Source: an uncultured Eubacteriales bacterium (GTDB taxonomy: Bacteria > Bacillota > Clostridia > Oscillospirales > CAG-272). From it: DNA of 28,007 nucleotides. This document shows positions 13,961 through 21,919 of the stretch, one piece after another (position 1 is the stretch's first letter; each line of letters opens with the position of its first letter). The position numbers and the translations under genes are program-made. The notes under the pieces are model-generated. The model did not search any database. It saw nothing but the letters and a program-made list of their open reading frames with translations, and was not told where the DNA came from. The DNA lies in contig URAP01000024.1 of NCBI GenBank assembly GCA_900545935.1, forward strand, positions 1 through 28,007, given 5' to 3'.

Positions 13961-15163
13961 ATGCAGGATAAACATAACAACCCGAGCGATCGCAATATAC
14001 AAGGCGGCTGTGAACCGTGCGATATCCGTCAAAGCGGATGCGATAACGCAAGCACGGCGAGTATCGAGACCTCACGCAGTGCAAAGCCGAAAAAGCCCGC
14101 CGGGAGATCAAAGATTTTCTGGGCGCTTGCATCGGTCGTGCTTGCGGCACTGACCATCTGGGCGGTGGTCTCTCAGAGCCGACACTTTACGGCGGAGGGC
14201 TTTTTTATCTATCTGAAAAATGCAAGCCCCCTATGGCTCGCATGCGCGACGCTGTGTATGCTATGCTTCATCCTCTCGGAGGCCTTTGCGATAATATCGC
14301 TGCTGAAATATTTCGGCTGCCGCAGCAGTCTGCGGGGCGGCTACATATATTCTACGGCAGACATCTTCTTCTCCGCGATAACTCCGTCCGCGACCGGCGG
14401 ACAGCCCGCGAGCGCCTTCTTCATGATGCGCGACGGCATATCCGGCACGGTAACTACGATATCGCTGATACTCAACCTTGCACTGTATGCAATGTCGATA
14501 CTTATCATAGGAATTATCGGTGCCGCAGTCTCTCCGCATCTGTTTTTCGGACTCGGAGTACTGCCAAAAGTTCTGATAATCTTCGGCATTATCGCGCAGA
14601 TATTTCTCACCATCATGTTTCTTATGCTGCTGCGGCACGGCACTATCATCCGCCGTGTAGGAAGCGCTCTGATAAAGCTGCTGTCGCGGCTGCATCTGAT
14701 TGCGCATACCGAGGAGAAGCTGAAAAGGCTCGACGATTATATCGAGAATTACGGAGAATGCGCGGCAATGATACGCGGCAATCTCCGTCCGCTGCTGCCG
14801 GCGCTGTGCTTCAATGTGCTTCAGCGGCTCTCGCAGATAGCCGTCTCGGTATTTGCATTTCTCGCGACCGGCGGCGCACCGGAGCGGATAGGCACCGTAT
14901 TTTCGCTGCAATGCTATGTCGTCCTCGGCTCAAACTGCATCCCCGTTCCGGGTGCAATGGGAGTATCCGATTACATCATGCTCAGCGGTCTCGGCTCGAT
15001 AGGAATGCCGCCGGAAGCCGCTGTCAGCCTCGATCTGCTCAGCCGTTCTGTCTCATTCTACATCTGCATCATCGTCTGCGGCATATCTATTATGGGCAAA
15101 TATATATACGATCGAAAAAAAGCAAAAAGGCAGCTTGATAACATCGGCGCAAAAAGCAGCTAA
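13961..15163 (+). CDS. Flippase-like / LPG-synthase transmembrane domain membrane protein
   Basis: A 400-residue integral membrane protein. A ~45-residue polar N-terminus is followed by about eight hydrophobic helices, in the UPF0104/LPG_synthase_TM family (the flippase half of MprF and relatives). Family-typical segments include AITPSATGGQPASAFFMMRD (~150) and CIPVPGAMGVSDYIML (~328). There is no C-terminal aminoacyl-transferase domain, so it is the membrane half only; a role in lipid translocation is inference. The start at 13961 lacks a close ribosome site (GGAG is ~17 nt upstream), so the exact start is uncertain. It lies 120 nt upstream of phosphatidylserine synthase on the same strand. 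Confidence 0.83.
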   Translation: MQDKHNNPSDRNIQGGCEPCDIRQSGCDNASTASIETSRSAKPKKPAGRSKIFWALASVVLAALTIWAVVSQSRHFTAEGFFIYLKNASPLWLACATLCMLCFILSEAFAIISLLKYFGCRSSLRGGYIYSTADIFFSAITPSATGGQPASAFFMMRDGISGTVTTISLILNLALYAMSILIIGIIGAAVSPHLFFGLGVLPKVLIIFGIIAQIFLTIMFLMLLRHGTIIRRVGSALIKLLSRLHLIAHTEEKLKRLDDYIENYGECAAMIRGNLRPLLPALCFNVLQRLSQIAVSVFAFLATGGAPERIGTVFSLQCYVVLGSNCIPVPGAMGVSDYIMLSGLGSIGMPPEAAVSLDLLSRSVSFYICIIVCGISIMGKYIYDRKKAKRQLDNIGAKSS

Positions 15164-15283
15164 CCAAAATCACCGAAATCATCAAAATTATCGGCATCAC
15201 CGAAGCCAACGGCTACGATCTCTGATCCCGACACTAAATCTGAAAGGTAGCTTTTGAATACAAAAGCAACGGTCATATAAGTA

Positions 15284-15985
15284 ATGATAGGCGTTTACGA
15301 CTACACGGTCATACTTACATTTCTCTCGCTGCTGTCGGCGAGCACCGGTATAATAACTACTCTCAGCGGCTCCGGTCATCCCTATATAGGCAGCTTCTTT
15401 CTGCTCTTCTGCGGTCTGTGCGACGCATTCGACGGCAAGATAGCACGCAGAAAGGTCGACCGTACCGATATCTCGAGACGGTTCGGAATTCAGATAGACT
15501 CGCTCTCCGACCTTGTCGCTTTCGGCGTACTTCCCGCCTGCATCGGCACCGCGCTCATCCGCGTATCGCCCTTTATGCACCGCATTCAGGAGGCATTCGG
15601 TGATAAATTCATCGGCTCGACTGTCAGATACGTGCTGTATGCCATTCTTATGTTCTACGTTCTCGCCGCTATGATACGCCTCGCGTATTATAATGTCACA
15701 GAGGAGGATAGACAGGAGACCGAGACCGAGGTCCGCCGCAGCTATACGGGACTGCCGGTAACAAGCGCCTCGCTCATTATTCCGTTCGCGCTGCTGCTCA
15801 ACTACATAATCCCCTTTGACCTGACTGTGGTTTTCATCGGTATAGTTATGCTGACCGCTATCGCGTTTATATCCAATTTTAATATTAAAAAGCCCGGCAC
15901 ACGCGGTATCCTTATCATGGTGGGGATCGGACTGGTGGAAGCAATAATTATGATAATATTTGCTTTTTTGCGCTCACGCATATAA
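15284..15985 (+). CDS. pssA: CDP-diacylglycerol-serine O-phosphatidyltransferase (phosphatidylserine synthase)
   Basis: A 233-residue membrane enzyme that condenses CDP-diacylglycerol with L-serine. The CDP-alcohol phosphotransferase motif is complete: D47-x2-D50-G51-x2-A54-R55 ... G68-x3-D72-x3-D76. The gap before G68 is 12 residues instead of the usual 8-9, as I recall for clostridial PssA. Five or more hydrophobic helices follow. The downstream psd gene strongly supports serine as the acceptor. No clear Shine-Dalgarno lies before ATG 15284, but an in-frame stop at 15278-15280 excludes the nearest upstream alternative. Confidence 0.88.
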   Translation: MIGVYDYTVILTFLSLLSASTGIITTLSGSGHPYIGSFFLLFCGLCDAFDGKIARRKVDRTDISRRFGIQIDSLSDLVAFGVLPACIGTALIRVSPFMHRIQEAFGDKFIGSTVRYVLYAILMFYVLAAMIRLAYYNVTEEDRQETETEVRRSYTGLPVTSASLIIPFALLLNYIIPFDLTVVFIGIVMLTAIAFISNFNIKKPGTRGILIMVGIGLVEAIIMIIFAFLRSRI

Positions 15986-16051
15986 TAGATCCGTACACGA
16001 AACAACGCTCGGGCAAGACATCCGTCATAACGACATAAAGACTTAAAGGTT

Positions 16052-16087
16052 AAAATCTCCTCGCAGCGATCGCGCGGGGAGATTTTT
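16052..16087 (+). terminator. Terminator-like hairpin between pssA and psd
   Basis: AAAATCTCC (16052-16060) pairs with GGAGATTTT (16078-16086) around a GC-rich loop with internal pairing, followed by a short T-tract. Its place between two genes of one pathway suggests attenuation or partial read-through. Confidence 0.65.
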
Positions 16088-16116
16088 CGGAATAAGGAAG
16101 CTATAAGCGACAAACA

Positions 16117-17055
16117 ATGAAAGAAAAGAAAAGAGAAGAAACAGAACGGCAGAACAGCATCGCCACAAGTGAAAACGCGAGCGCGGACACCAACAACGAC
16201 GGCGGCGCGCTCCGCATCCTATATGAAACAGTGCCCGGCAGGGTGCTGCTGCGGCTGCTCAGTGCACGGTGGGTATCGCGTGTGTGCGGAGCATTTCTCG
16301 ACTCGCGCCTCTCGGTGCCTATGATAAAGGGCTTTGCAGAGCGCAGCGGTATAAATATGCAGGACTATCTCGAATATGATTTTTCGTCCTTCAACGAATT
16401 CTTTACGCGGCGCATACGCCCGGAGATGCGTCCGATAGCCGCAGAGCCGAGCATTCTCCCCTCCCCCTGCGACGGCAGGCTCAGTGTATACCGGATACAC
16501 GACGGGCTTGTAATACCGATAAAGCAGAGCCGATATTCGATAGCAGATTTATTAAAAGACAGCACGCTCGCGGAGCGCTACCGCGGCGGCATCTGCCTTG
16601 TTTTCCGTCTCTGCGTCGACAACTATCACCGCTACCATTATATCGACGCAGGCAGACAATCGGTGAATATTTTCATTTCCGGCAGGCTGCACACCGTTCG
16701 CCCCATCGCGCTGAGGAATGTTCCGGTATTCACCGAGAACTGCCGCGAATACACCGTCATGGAGACCGAGAATTTCGGCACCGTGACCGAGATAGAGGTT
16801 GGCGCGATGCTCGTCGGCAGGATAAAGAATCGCCTCAGCTCGGGCAGCTTTTCACGGGGTGAGGAAAAGGGGATGTTTTTGTACGGAGGAAGCACCGTTA
16901 TCCTGCTGCTCGAGGGGGGGCGCGCCGAGATAGACAGACGCTTTTTCGACGCGACCGAGGCGGGCACGGAAACACCTGTGCTGCTCGGCCAACCTCTCGG
17001 ACATAACGTAAAGGGCGACGCAAAAGGAGAAACGGCAACAGGCGCAGAGGCATAA
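16117..17055 (+). CDS. psd: Phosphatidylserine decarboxylase
   Basis: A 312-residue proenzyme that converts phosphatidylserine to phosphatidylethanolamine. SFNEFFTRRIRPEMRPI (~89) and DNYHRYHYIDAG (~168, with H171 and H174) are family signatures. The self-cleavage site is GGST, with cleavage expected between G258 and S259, S259 becoming the pyruvoyl group; the family consensus is LGST. The alpha chain is therefore the last ~54 residues. The polar N-terminal ~30 residues and the Ala/Gly/Glu-rich C-terminus are not conserved. The closest purine-rich ribosome site (AAGGAAG) is 16 nt upstream of ATG 16117, so the start is moderately certain. It completes the phosphatidylethanolamine pathway begun by pssA. 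Confidence 0.92.
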   Translation: MKEKKREETERQNSIATSENASADTNNDGGALRILYETVPGRVLLRLLSARWVSRVCGAFLDSRLSVPMIKGFAERSGINMQDYLEYDFSSFNEFFTRRIRPEMRPIAAEPSILPSPCDGRLSVYRIHDGLVIPIKQSRYSIADLLKDSTLAERYRGGICLVFRLCVDNYHRYHYIDAGRQSVNIFISGRLHTVRPIALRNVPVFTENCREYTVMETENFGTVTEIEVGAMLVGRIKNRLSSGSFSRGEEKGMFLYGGSTVILLLEGGRAEIDRRFFDATEAGTETPVLLGQPLGHNVKGDAKGETATGAEA

Positions 17056-17209
17056 GCAAATCGGATATCCGACCCGCGTGCGGTCCCTCGACGATTTCGG
17101 ACACAGCGCCGAACTACGGGCAAATCGCAAAATAGCGATCCATAAACAAGCAAATCATAATTTCAAAGTAAAATAGTCGCTTGATGCCGCTTAAACTCGC
17201 CGCAATCTA

Positions 17210-17238
17210 TTGACATTTGACCAAAAATGTAGTAAAAT
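17210..17238 (+). promoter_or_regulatory. Promoter of the transketolase operon
   Basis: TTGACA (17210-17215), a 17-bp spacer and TAAAAT (17233-17238) lie about 75 nt upstream of the first transketolase gene. The rest of 17056-17314 holds only a 12-bp palindrome TCGGATATCCGA (17061-17072). Confidence 0.82.
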
Positions 17239-17314
17239 TTATATGATTATTGTTAATTACTATCGCTAATAACATTGTATCTAATATCCGAACAACAAGG
17301 AGGACTATTCCGAT

Positions 17315-18151
17315 ATGGAACAGGCAAGAATCAAGGAACTCAAAAGGATATCCGCAAATATCAAGCTGGGTGCGCTTGAGGCGGTATTCAGCGCAAGCTC
17401 CGGACATCCCGGCGGATCGCTCTCCATCTCCGACATTCTCTCGTATCTCTACTTTGAGGAGATGAATATTGATCCTCGCGACCCGAAGAAGGCGGATCGC
17501 GACCGCTTTGTACTCTCCAAGGGACACACCGCTCCCGCTCTCTATGCAGCACTTGCGGAGAGAGGATATTTTCCGCGCGAAGATCTCAAAACCTTCCGTC
17601 ACATAGACAGCTATCTCCAGGGTCACCCGGACATGAAGGGCACACCCGGTGTTGATATGACGACCGGCTCGCTCGGTCTCGGCTTCTCCGCAGCGTGCGG
17701 CATGGCGCTTTCCGCAAAGATATCGGGCGAGAGCTACCGTGTATACTCGGTTCTCGGCGACGGCGAGTCCGAGGAGGGTCAGGTATGGGAGGCGGCTATG
17801 TTCGCCGCTCATAAGAAGCTCGACAACCTCTGCATCTTCCTCGATTACAACGGTCTCCAGATCGACGGTCCCATCTCGGAGGTCAACGATCCCTCCCCGC
17901 TCGATTCAAAATTTGAGGCATTCGGTTGGAATGTGCTCGTTATCGACGGTCACGACATCGAGGCTATCGACAGTGCCGTAAAGGCAGCTAAGGCATGCAA
18001 GGGCAAGCCCACCGCCATCATCTGCCGCACCGTAAAGGGTAAGGGCGTTTCCTTTATGGAAAACTCCGTAAAGTGGCACGGCTCCGCTCCGAATGAGGAG
18101 CAGTATAAGCAGGCTGTTTCCGAAATCAATTCCTATATCGATTCGCTCTGA
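17315..18151 (+). CDS. Transketolase, N-terminal subunit
   Basis: A 278-residue thiamine-diphosphate-binding half of a split transketolase. SGHPGGSLS (~30), SKGHTAPALYAALAERGYF (~68) and the ThDP/Mg2+ motif GDGESEEGQ (148-156) ... DYNGLQ are all present. With the next gene it forms the heteromeric enzyme that moves two-carbon units between ketose and aldose phosphates in the non-oxidative pentose phosphate pathway. AAGGAGG lies 12 nt upstream of ATG 17315, preceded by a near-consensus promoter. Codon choice is biased (GGT, AAG, CTC), as in highly expressed genes. The split architecture is normal in Clostridia. Confidence 0.95.
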   Translation: MEQARIKELKRISANIKLGALEAVFSASSGHPGGSLSISDILSYLYFEEMNIDPRDPKKADRDRFVLSKGHTAPALYAALAERGYFPREDLKTFRHIDSYLQGHPDMKGTPGVDMTTGSLGLGFSAACGMALSAKISGESYRVYSVLGDGESEEGQVWEAAMFAAHKKLDNLCIFLDYNGLQIDGPISEVNDPSPLDSKFEAFGWNVLVIDGHDIEAIDSAVKAAKACKGKPTAIICRTVKGKGVSFMENSVKWHGSAPNEEQYKQAVSEINSYIDSL

Positions 18152-18178
18152 TAACGCGAGAAAGGTCAGGTCAATATA

Positions 18179-19132
18179 ATGGCAGCAATTGGTGAAAAGA
18201 TCGCAACCCGCGAAGCGTACGGCAACGCACTTGCCGAGTTCGGCGCTAAATACGAAAACGTGGTCGTTCTCGATGCAGACCTTGCAGAGGCGACTAAGAC
18301 GGTAAAATTCAAGAAGGCATTCCCGGAGCGCTTCTTTGACTGCGGTATCGCAGAGGGCAACATGGTCGCTATCGCGGCAGGCATTGCAACGACGGGCAAG
18401 ATCCCGTTCTGCAGCTCTTTTGCAATGTTTACCGCCGGCAGAGCATTTGAGCAGATACGCAATGCCGTCGGCTATCCGCATCTTAATGTTAAGATAGGCG
18501 CGACCCACGCCGGCATAACCGTCGGTGAGGACGGCGCAACGCATCAGTGCCTCGAGGATATCGGCACTATGCGCACAATACCCGGTATGACAATAATCAA
18601 CCCCGCAGATGCCGTCGAGGCACGTGCAGCTGTTGAGGCGGCTATCAATTTCAACGGTCCCGTATATATGCGCTTCGGCAGACTTGCCGTTCCGGTAATC
18701 TACGACGAGGCAAGCTACAAGCTGGAGATAGGCCGCGGTATCAAGATGGCAGACGGCAGCGACGTTACCATCATCGCGACCGGTGTTACCGTTGCAATGG
18801 CACTCGAGGCACGTGCAACGCTCGCAGCAGAGGGCATCGACGCAGCTGTTGTCAACATCCATACCATTAAGCCTCTCGACCGCGAGCTCGTTATCGCAGA
18901 GGCTCGCAAGACCGGCGCTATCGTCACCGCAGAGGAGCATAACATCATCGGCGGTCTCGGTGAAGCTGTATGTGCCGCCACCGCAGAAGCATATCCCGTT
19001 CCCGTTCTCAGGGTCGGCGTCGAGGATCGCTTCGGTCGTTCCGGTAAGGTTCCGCCGCTGCTCGAGATGTACGGCATAACTCCCGCAAATATTGCCGCTA
19101 AGGCACGCGAGGCTGTTAAGCTGAAAAAATGA
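18179..19132 (+). CDS. Transketolase, C-terminal subunit
   Basis: A 317-residue partner carrying the pyrimidine-binding domain (AIGEKIATREAYGNALAEFG; the catalytic glutamate is in CGIAEGNMVAIAAG, ~63) and the C-terminal transketolase domain (GSDVTIIATGVTV, then GAIVTAEEHNIIGGLG). It starts 27 nt after the first subunit, with GAAAGGTCAGG as ribosome site, so the two are cotranscribed. 1-Deoxy-xylulose-phosphate synthase has related domains in one longer chain and is not what is seen here. A strong terminator follows. Confidence 0.95.
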   Translation: MAAIGEKIATREAYGNALAEFGAKYENVVVLDADLAEATKTVKFKKAFPERFFDCGIAEGNMVAIAAGIATTGKIPFCSSFAMFTAGRAFEQIRNAVGYPHLNVKIGATHAGITVGEDGATHQCLEDIGTMRTIPGMTIINPADAVEARAAVEAAINFNGPVYMRFGRLAVPVIYDEASYKLEIGRGIKMADGSDVTIIATGVTVAMALEARATLAAEGIDAAVVNIHTIKPLDRELVIAEARKTGAIVTAEEHNIIGGLGEAVCAATAEAYPVPVLRVGVEDRFGRSGKVPPLLEMYGITPANIAAKAREAVKLKK

Positions 19133-19149
19133 TCCGGTAAAGAAGAATT

Positions 19150-19204
19150 CGGCATCCCGACCGCTCCGACCGCTTTTGCGGCGGAGTGCGGGGTGCCGTT
19201 TTAA
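19150..19204 (+). terminator. Terminator of the transketolase operon
   Basis: CGGCATCCC (19150-19158) pairs with GGGGTGCCG near 19190-19198 with a second inner helix (GCTCCG/CGGAG) and is followed by TTTT. Confidence 0.82.
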
Positions 19205-19281
19205 GCAAAGCGTGTCGATATACGTCGAATGCCGCAGGCACCAAACTATCCGTACGCGCCACATGTTATGCAATATACCGC

Positions 19282-19386
19282 AGCTTACCACCGTATTCAT
19301 ATTTCAACGGAGCTTAGCGGATTTTATCAGAGCTTATCATATTTTATCTCTTATCATATTTTATCGCAGCTCACCATATCTTATCG
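19282..19386. repeat. Degenerate ~20-bp AT-rich repeat array upstream of the radical SAM activase
   Basis: Four to five copies of a motif near AGCTTATCATATTTTATC: 19311-19328, 19331-19348, 19350-19365 and 19368-19385, with a weaker copy at 19282. Spacing is 20, 17 and 20 bp. The best pair shares CTTATCATATTTTATC exactly. The array is the main content of the 330-bp gap 19133-19462. Confidence 0.65.
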
Positions 19387-19462
19387 TACTTCACTAAAAA
19401 TGCGCGAAGAACAGATACTCAAAAGAAGCGCTCTGTCTCCGCGCGAAAGGAAGGGCATTCAT

Positions 19463-20215
19463 ATGAAGTTTTACGGAATGCAGAAGCTATCCCTGCTCGA
19501 TTTTCCCGGCAAAATGTGCGCCACCGTATTCACCGGCGGCTGCAACTACCGCTGCCCGTTCTGCCACAATTCATCGCTTGTTGAGGCGGAGCGACTATGC
19601 GGAGGTCAGACCATCGACGGCGAGGAGGTCATACGCTTCCTCCGCCGGCGCGAGGGCATCCTTGAGGGCATTGCAATAACCGGCGGCGAGCCGACGCTGT
19701 GGGGCGAGCAGCTCGTTTCGTTTATCCGCAAGGTCAAGGAGCAGACTGATATGCTCGTCAAGCTCGACACGAACGGTACGCATCCCGACGTGCTGCGCGA
19801 GTGCATCGCTGCTGGCATAGATTACGTTGCGATGGACATAAAAAGCTCGGAGGAGCGCTATCACATCGTCGCGGGACATGCCGATACGAGGCTGGACAAG
19901 GTAAAGGAAAGCATCTCAATACTTCTCGGAGGAGAGGTAGATTACGAGTTTCGCACAACGGCGGTAAAGCCGCTGCACACCGCAGAGGATTTTAACGGCA
20001 TAGGACAGCTTATCAGCGGGGCAAAGCGCTATTTTATACAGTGCTACAAGGATTCCGGAGATATCCTCATCGAGTCGGATGAAGCTGCGGCGGAATACGA
20101 GCGCAGCGCCGTCGGCACAGCCGAGCTCGGCGCATATTCCAAGGATGAGCTTGAGAGCTTCCTCGCCATCGCAAAGAAATACATTCCGACAGCAGAGCTG
20201 CGCGGGGTCGACTGA
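19463..20215 (+). CDS. Radical SAM activating protein, anaerobic ribonucleotide reductase type (NrdG2-like)
   Basis: A 250-residue radical SAM enzyme. MKFYGMQKLSLLDFPGKMCAT is followed by the [4Fe-4S]-SAM motif C27-x3-C31-x2-C34 (CNYRCPFC), ITGGEPTLW (~76) and KLDTNGTHPDVL. This is the family that installs a glycyl radical in class III ribonucleotide reductase (NrdG2, TIGR02495 type) or related glycyl radical enzymes. GGAAGGG lies 7 nt before ATG 19463; the frame is open further upstream through the repeat array, but homology begins here. The expected nrdD reductase is not in the window, so the substrate protein is inferred from family only. Confidence 0.88.
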   Translation: MKFYGMQKLSLLDFPGKMCATVFTGGCNYRCPFCHNSSLVEAERLCGGQTIDGEEVIRFLRRREGILEGIAITGGEPTLWGEQLVSFIRKVKEQTDMLVKLDTNGTHPDVLRECIAAGIDYVAMDIKSSEERYHIVAGHADTRLDKVKESISILLGGEVDYEFRTTAVKPLHTAEDFNGIGQLISGAKRYFIQCYKDSGDILIESDEAAAEYERSAVGTAELGAYSKDELESFLAIAKKYIPTAELRGVD

Positions 20216-20315
20216 ACCGCCGACGCGCACGGAGTCGAGCCGCATTCGACGGCGAAGCACGTTCGGTATCAACGGCAACATTCCGATCGCAAATACCCCC
20301 ATAGGAGAAAAAAGC

Positions 20316-21041
20316 ATGAATATGAGAAATCGCGTTGGCGAGCTTATTCGCGAGCGGATAATGAGTGATGATTTTCTCGAGCTCATTGCAAGCAACAAAG
20401 CGCCTTTCGACGAGCTGATGGCGTACTACCGCTGCGCCATAATGGAGATAGAGACAAAATTCAATGTTCTAAACGAAGAATTCTCGCTCCAATACGACCG
20501 CAATCCCATCGAATCCGTCAAGAGCCGTATAAAGTCGACCGACAGCATCGTCCGCAAGCTGCGTGACAGGGGACTGCCGTTCAGCCTCGAATCCATCGAG
20601 AGAAGCATATCGGACATTGCGGGTGTGCGGGTAATATGCTCGTTTCCCGAGGATATATATCTGCTCGCGGACTGTTTGCTGCGGCAGAATGACATCACGC
20701 TGATCGAGCGCAAGGATTACATAGCTACACCGAAGGACAACGGCTACCGCAGTCTGCATCTCATCGTAGAGGTCCCGATATTCCTGCGCAGCGAGACACG
20801 CATGATGAAGGTCGAGGTACAGCTGAGAACGATAGCGATGGACTTTTGGGCAAGCCTCGAGCACAAGCTGCGCTACAAGAAGGATCTGCCTGAGGAGCTG
20901 AGCCGTCAGCTCGAGCATGAGCTGTTCGAGTGTGCTGAGACGAGCGCCGCGCTCGACCTGAGAATGGAGCGCATCAAGCGCCGCATATCCGATCCGGATG
21001 ATAACAGCACACAGAAAGGAAATGACAATGAAAAGAAATGA
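20316..21041 (+). CDS. Small alarmone synthetase (RelA/SpoT-domain GTP pyrophosphokinase)
   Basis: A 241-residue cytoplasmic single-domain (p)ppGpp synthetase of the RelQ/SAS1 (YjbM) class. SRIKSTDSIVRKLRDRGL (~69), DIAGVRVICSF, the substrate loop DNGYRSLHLIV (~144) and EVQLRTIAMDFWASLEHKLRYK are the synthetase signatures. There is no hydrolase, TGS or ACT domain, and the length fits the class. AGGAG lies 8-9 nt before ATG 20316. It is followed, with a 14-nt overlap, by a membrane protein gene, so both are translated from one message. Expected role: stress-induced pyrophosphate transfer from ATP to GDP/GTP. Confidence 0.93.
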   Translation: MNMRNRVGELIRERIMSDDFLELIASNKAPFDELMAYYRCAIMEIETKFNVLNEEFSLQYDRNPIESVKSRIKSTDSIVRKLRDRGLPFSLESIERSISDIAGVRVICSFPEDIYLLADCLLRQNDITLIERKDYIATPKDNGYRSLHLIVEVPIFLRSETRMMKVEVQLRTIAMDFWASLEHKLRYKKDLPEELSRQLEHELFECAETSAALDLRMERIKRRISDPDDNSTQKGNDNEKK

Positions 21042-21756
21042 AAAAAAGCCGCAGACCCCGGAGCTCCACGCAAAGCGGATAAGCATTATACTCTATATCG
21101 GAGTAACGCTGAGCTTTATAGTGCCTATCATATTTATAGTTCTGATGATGGTATTCGGCAATGACAGCATGTCCGACGCAGGCTACCACTCGAAAGCCGA
21201 CTATGCGCTGATGATAGTACAGTGCGTACTCGGTTTGATCTCCATCAACCTCCCCTCGCTGCTCGCAAAGAGATTCAAGTTTGAGATCCCCGTCGTGCTC
21301 TATGCGCTGTTTACGATATTCCTGTACTGCGCGATTTTTCTCGGAGAGGTTCGGTCGTTCTACTATGTTATCCCATACTGGGATTCAATTCTGCACTGCT
21401 TCAGCAGTCTTATGCTCGGCTTTTTCGGCTTTATGGTAATAACCATCATCAATCGGAACGAAAACACAATATTCAACCTTTCTCCGTTCTTCGTTGCCTT
21501 CTTCGCTTTTTGCTTTGCAGTCACTATCGGCTCGCTGTGGGAGATATACGAGTTCACCTTTGACGGTCTGCTCGGGCTCAACATGCAGAAGTTCATGCTC
21601 GCAGACGGCACGATGCTCGTCGGGCGCGAGGCGCTGCGCGATACGATGAAGGACATCATCGTCGATTCCATCGGCGCCTTTATCTCCTCGACCGTCGGCT
21701 ATATCTCGATAAAGCACAACAAGCGCAACTGGCTCGTACCTAAGCTCGATAAATAA
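21028..21756 (+). CDS. YjdF/DUF2238-like integral membrane protein
   Basis: A 242-residue polytopic membrane protein with about six hydrophobic segments. The arrangement WDSILHCFSSLMLGFFGF (~122), SLWEIYEFTFDGLLGLNMQ (~173) and DTMKDIIVDSIGAFISSTVG matches the DUF2238/YjdF inner-membrane family, whose function is unknown; conserved His, Glu and Asp near membrane faces suggest a metal- or lipid-related site (inference). ATG 21028 is chosen over 21022 because AGGA at 21017-21020 gives a 7-nt spacing. The coding region overlaps the end of the alarmone synthetase gene by 14 nt, so the two are translationally linked. A bidirectional terminator follows. Confidence 0.8.
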   Translation: MKRNEKKPQTPELHAKRISIILYIGVTLSFIVPIIFIVLMMVFGNDSMSDAGYHSKADYALMIVQCVLGLISINLPSLLAKRFKFEIPVVLYALFTIFLYCAIFLGEVRSFYYVIPYWDSILHCFSSLMLGFFGFMVITIINRNENTIFNLSPFFVAFFAFCFAVTIGSLWEIYEFTFDGLLGLNMQKFMLADGTMLVGREALRDTMKDIIVDSIGAFISSTVGYISIKHNKRNWLVPKLDK

Positions 21757-21785
21757 ATCAAACCGCATAGACGCGCGCTATGCAG

Positions 21786-21828
21786 AAAAGTCCCGCCGCA
21801 CATAATATCTGTGTGGCGGGACTTATTT
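21786..21828. terminator. Bidirectional terminator between convergent genes
   Basis: A 15-bp stem with one G-T pair (21788-21802 / 21810-21824, arm AAGTCCCGCCGCACA) has ATTT on the plus side and a TTTTC tail on the minus side. It can end both the membrane protein transcript and the ThuA transcript. Confidence 0.82.
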
Positions 21829-21919
21829 CACATACAGCTACGGCAGGATTTTTCGGCTCGAGCATAACAGGTACACCGATCCGATCCATGATCATGACCG
21901 CGCAAAGCAAAATTAACGC

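Noticed and set aside
17906..19300. 464-codon minus-strand ORF across the transketolase genes
   Set aside because: Cysteine-rich shadow of biased codons in two well-identified plus-strand genes.
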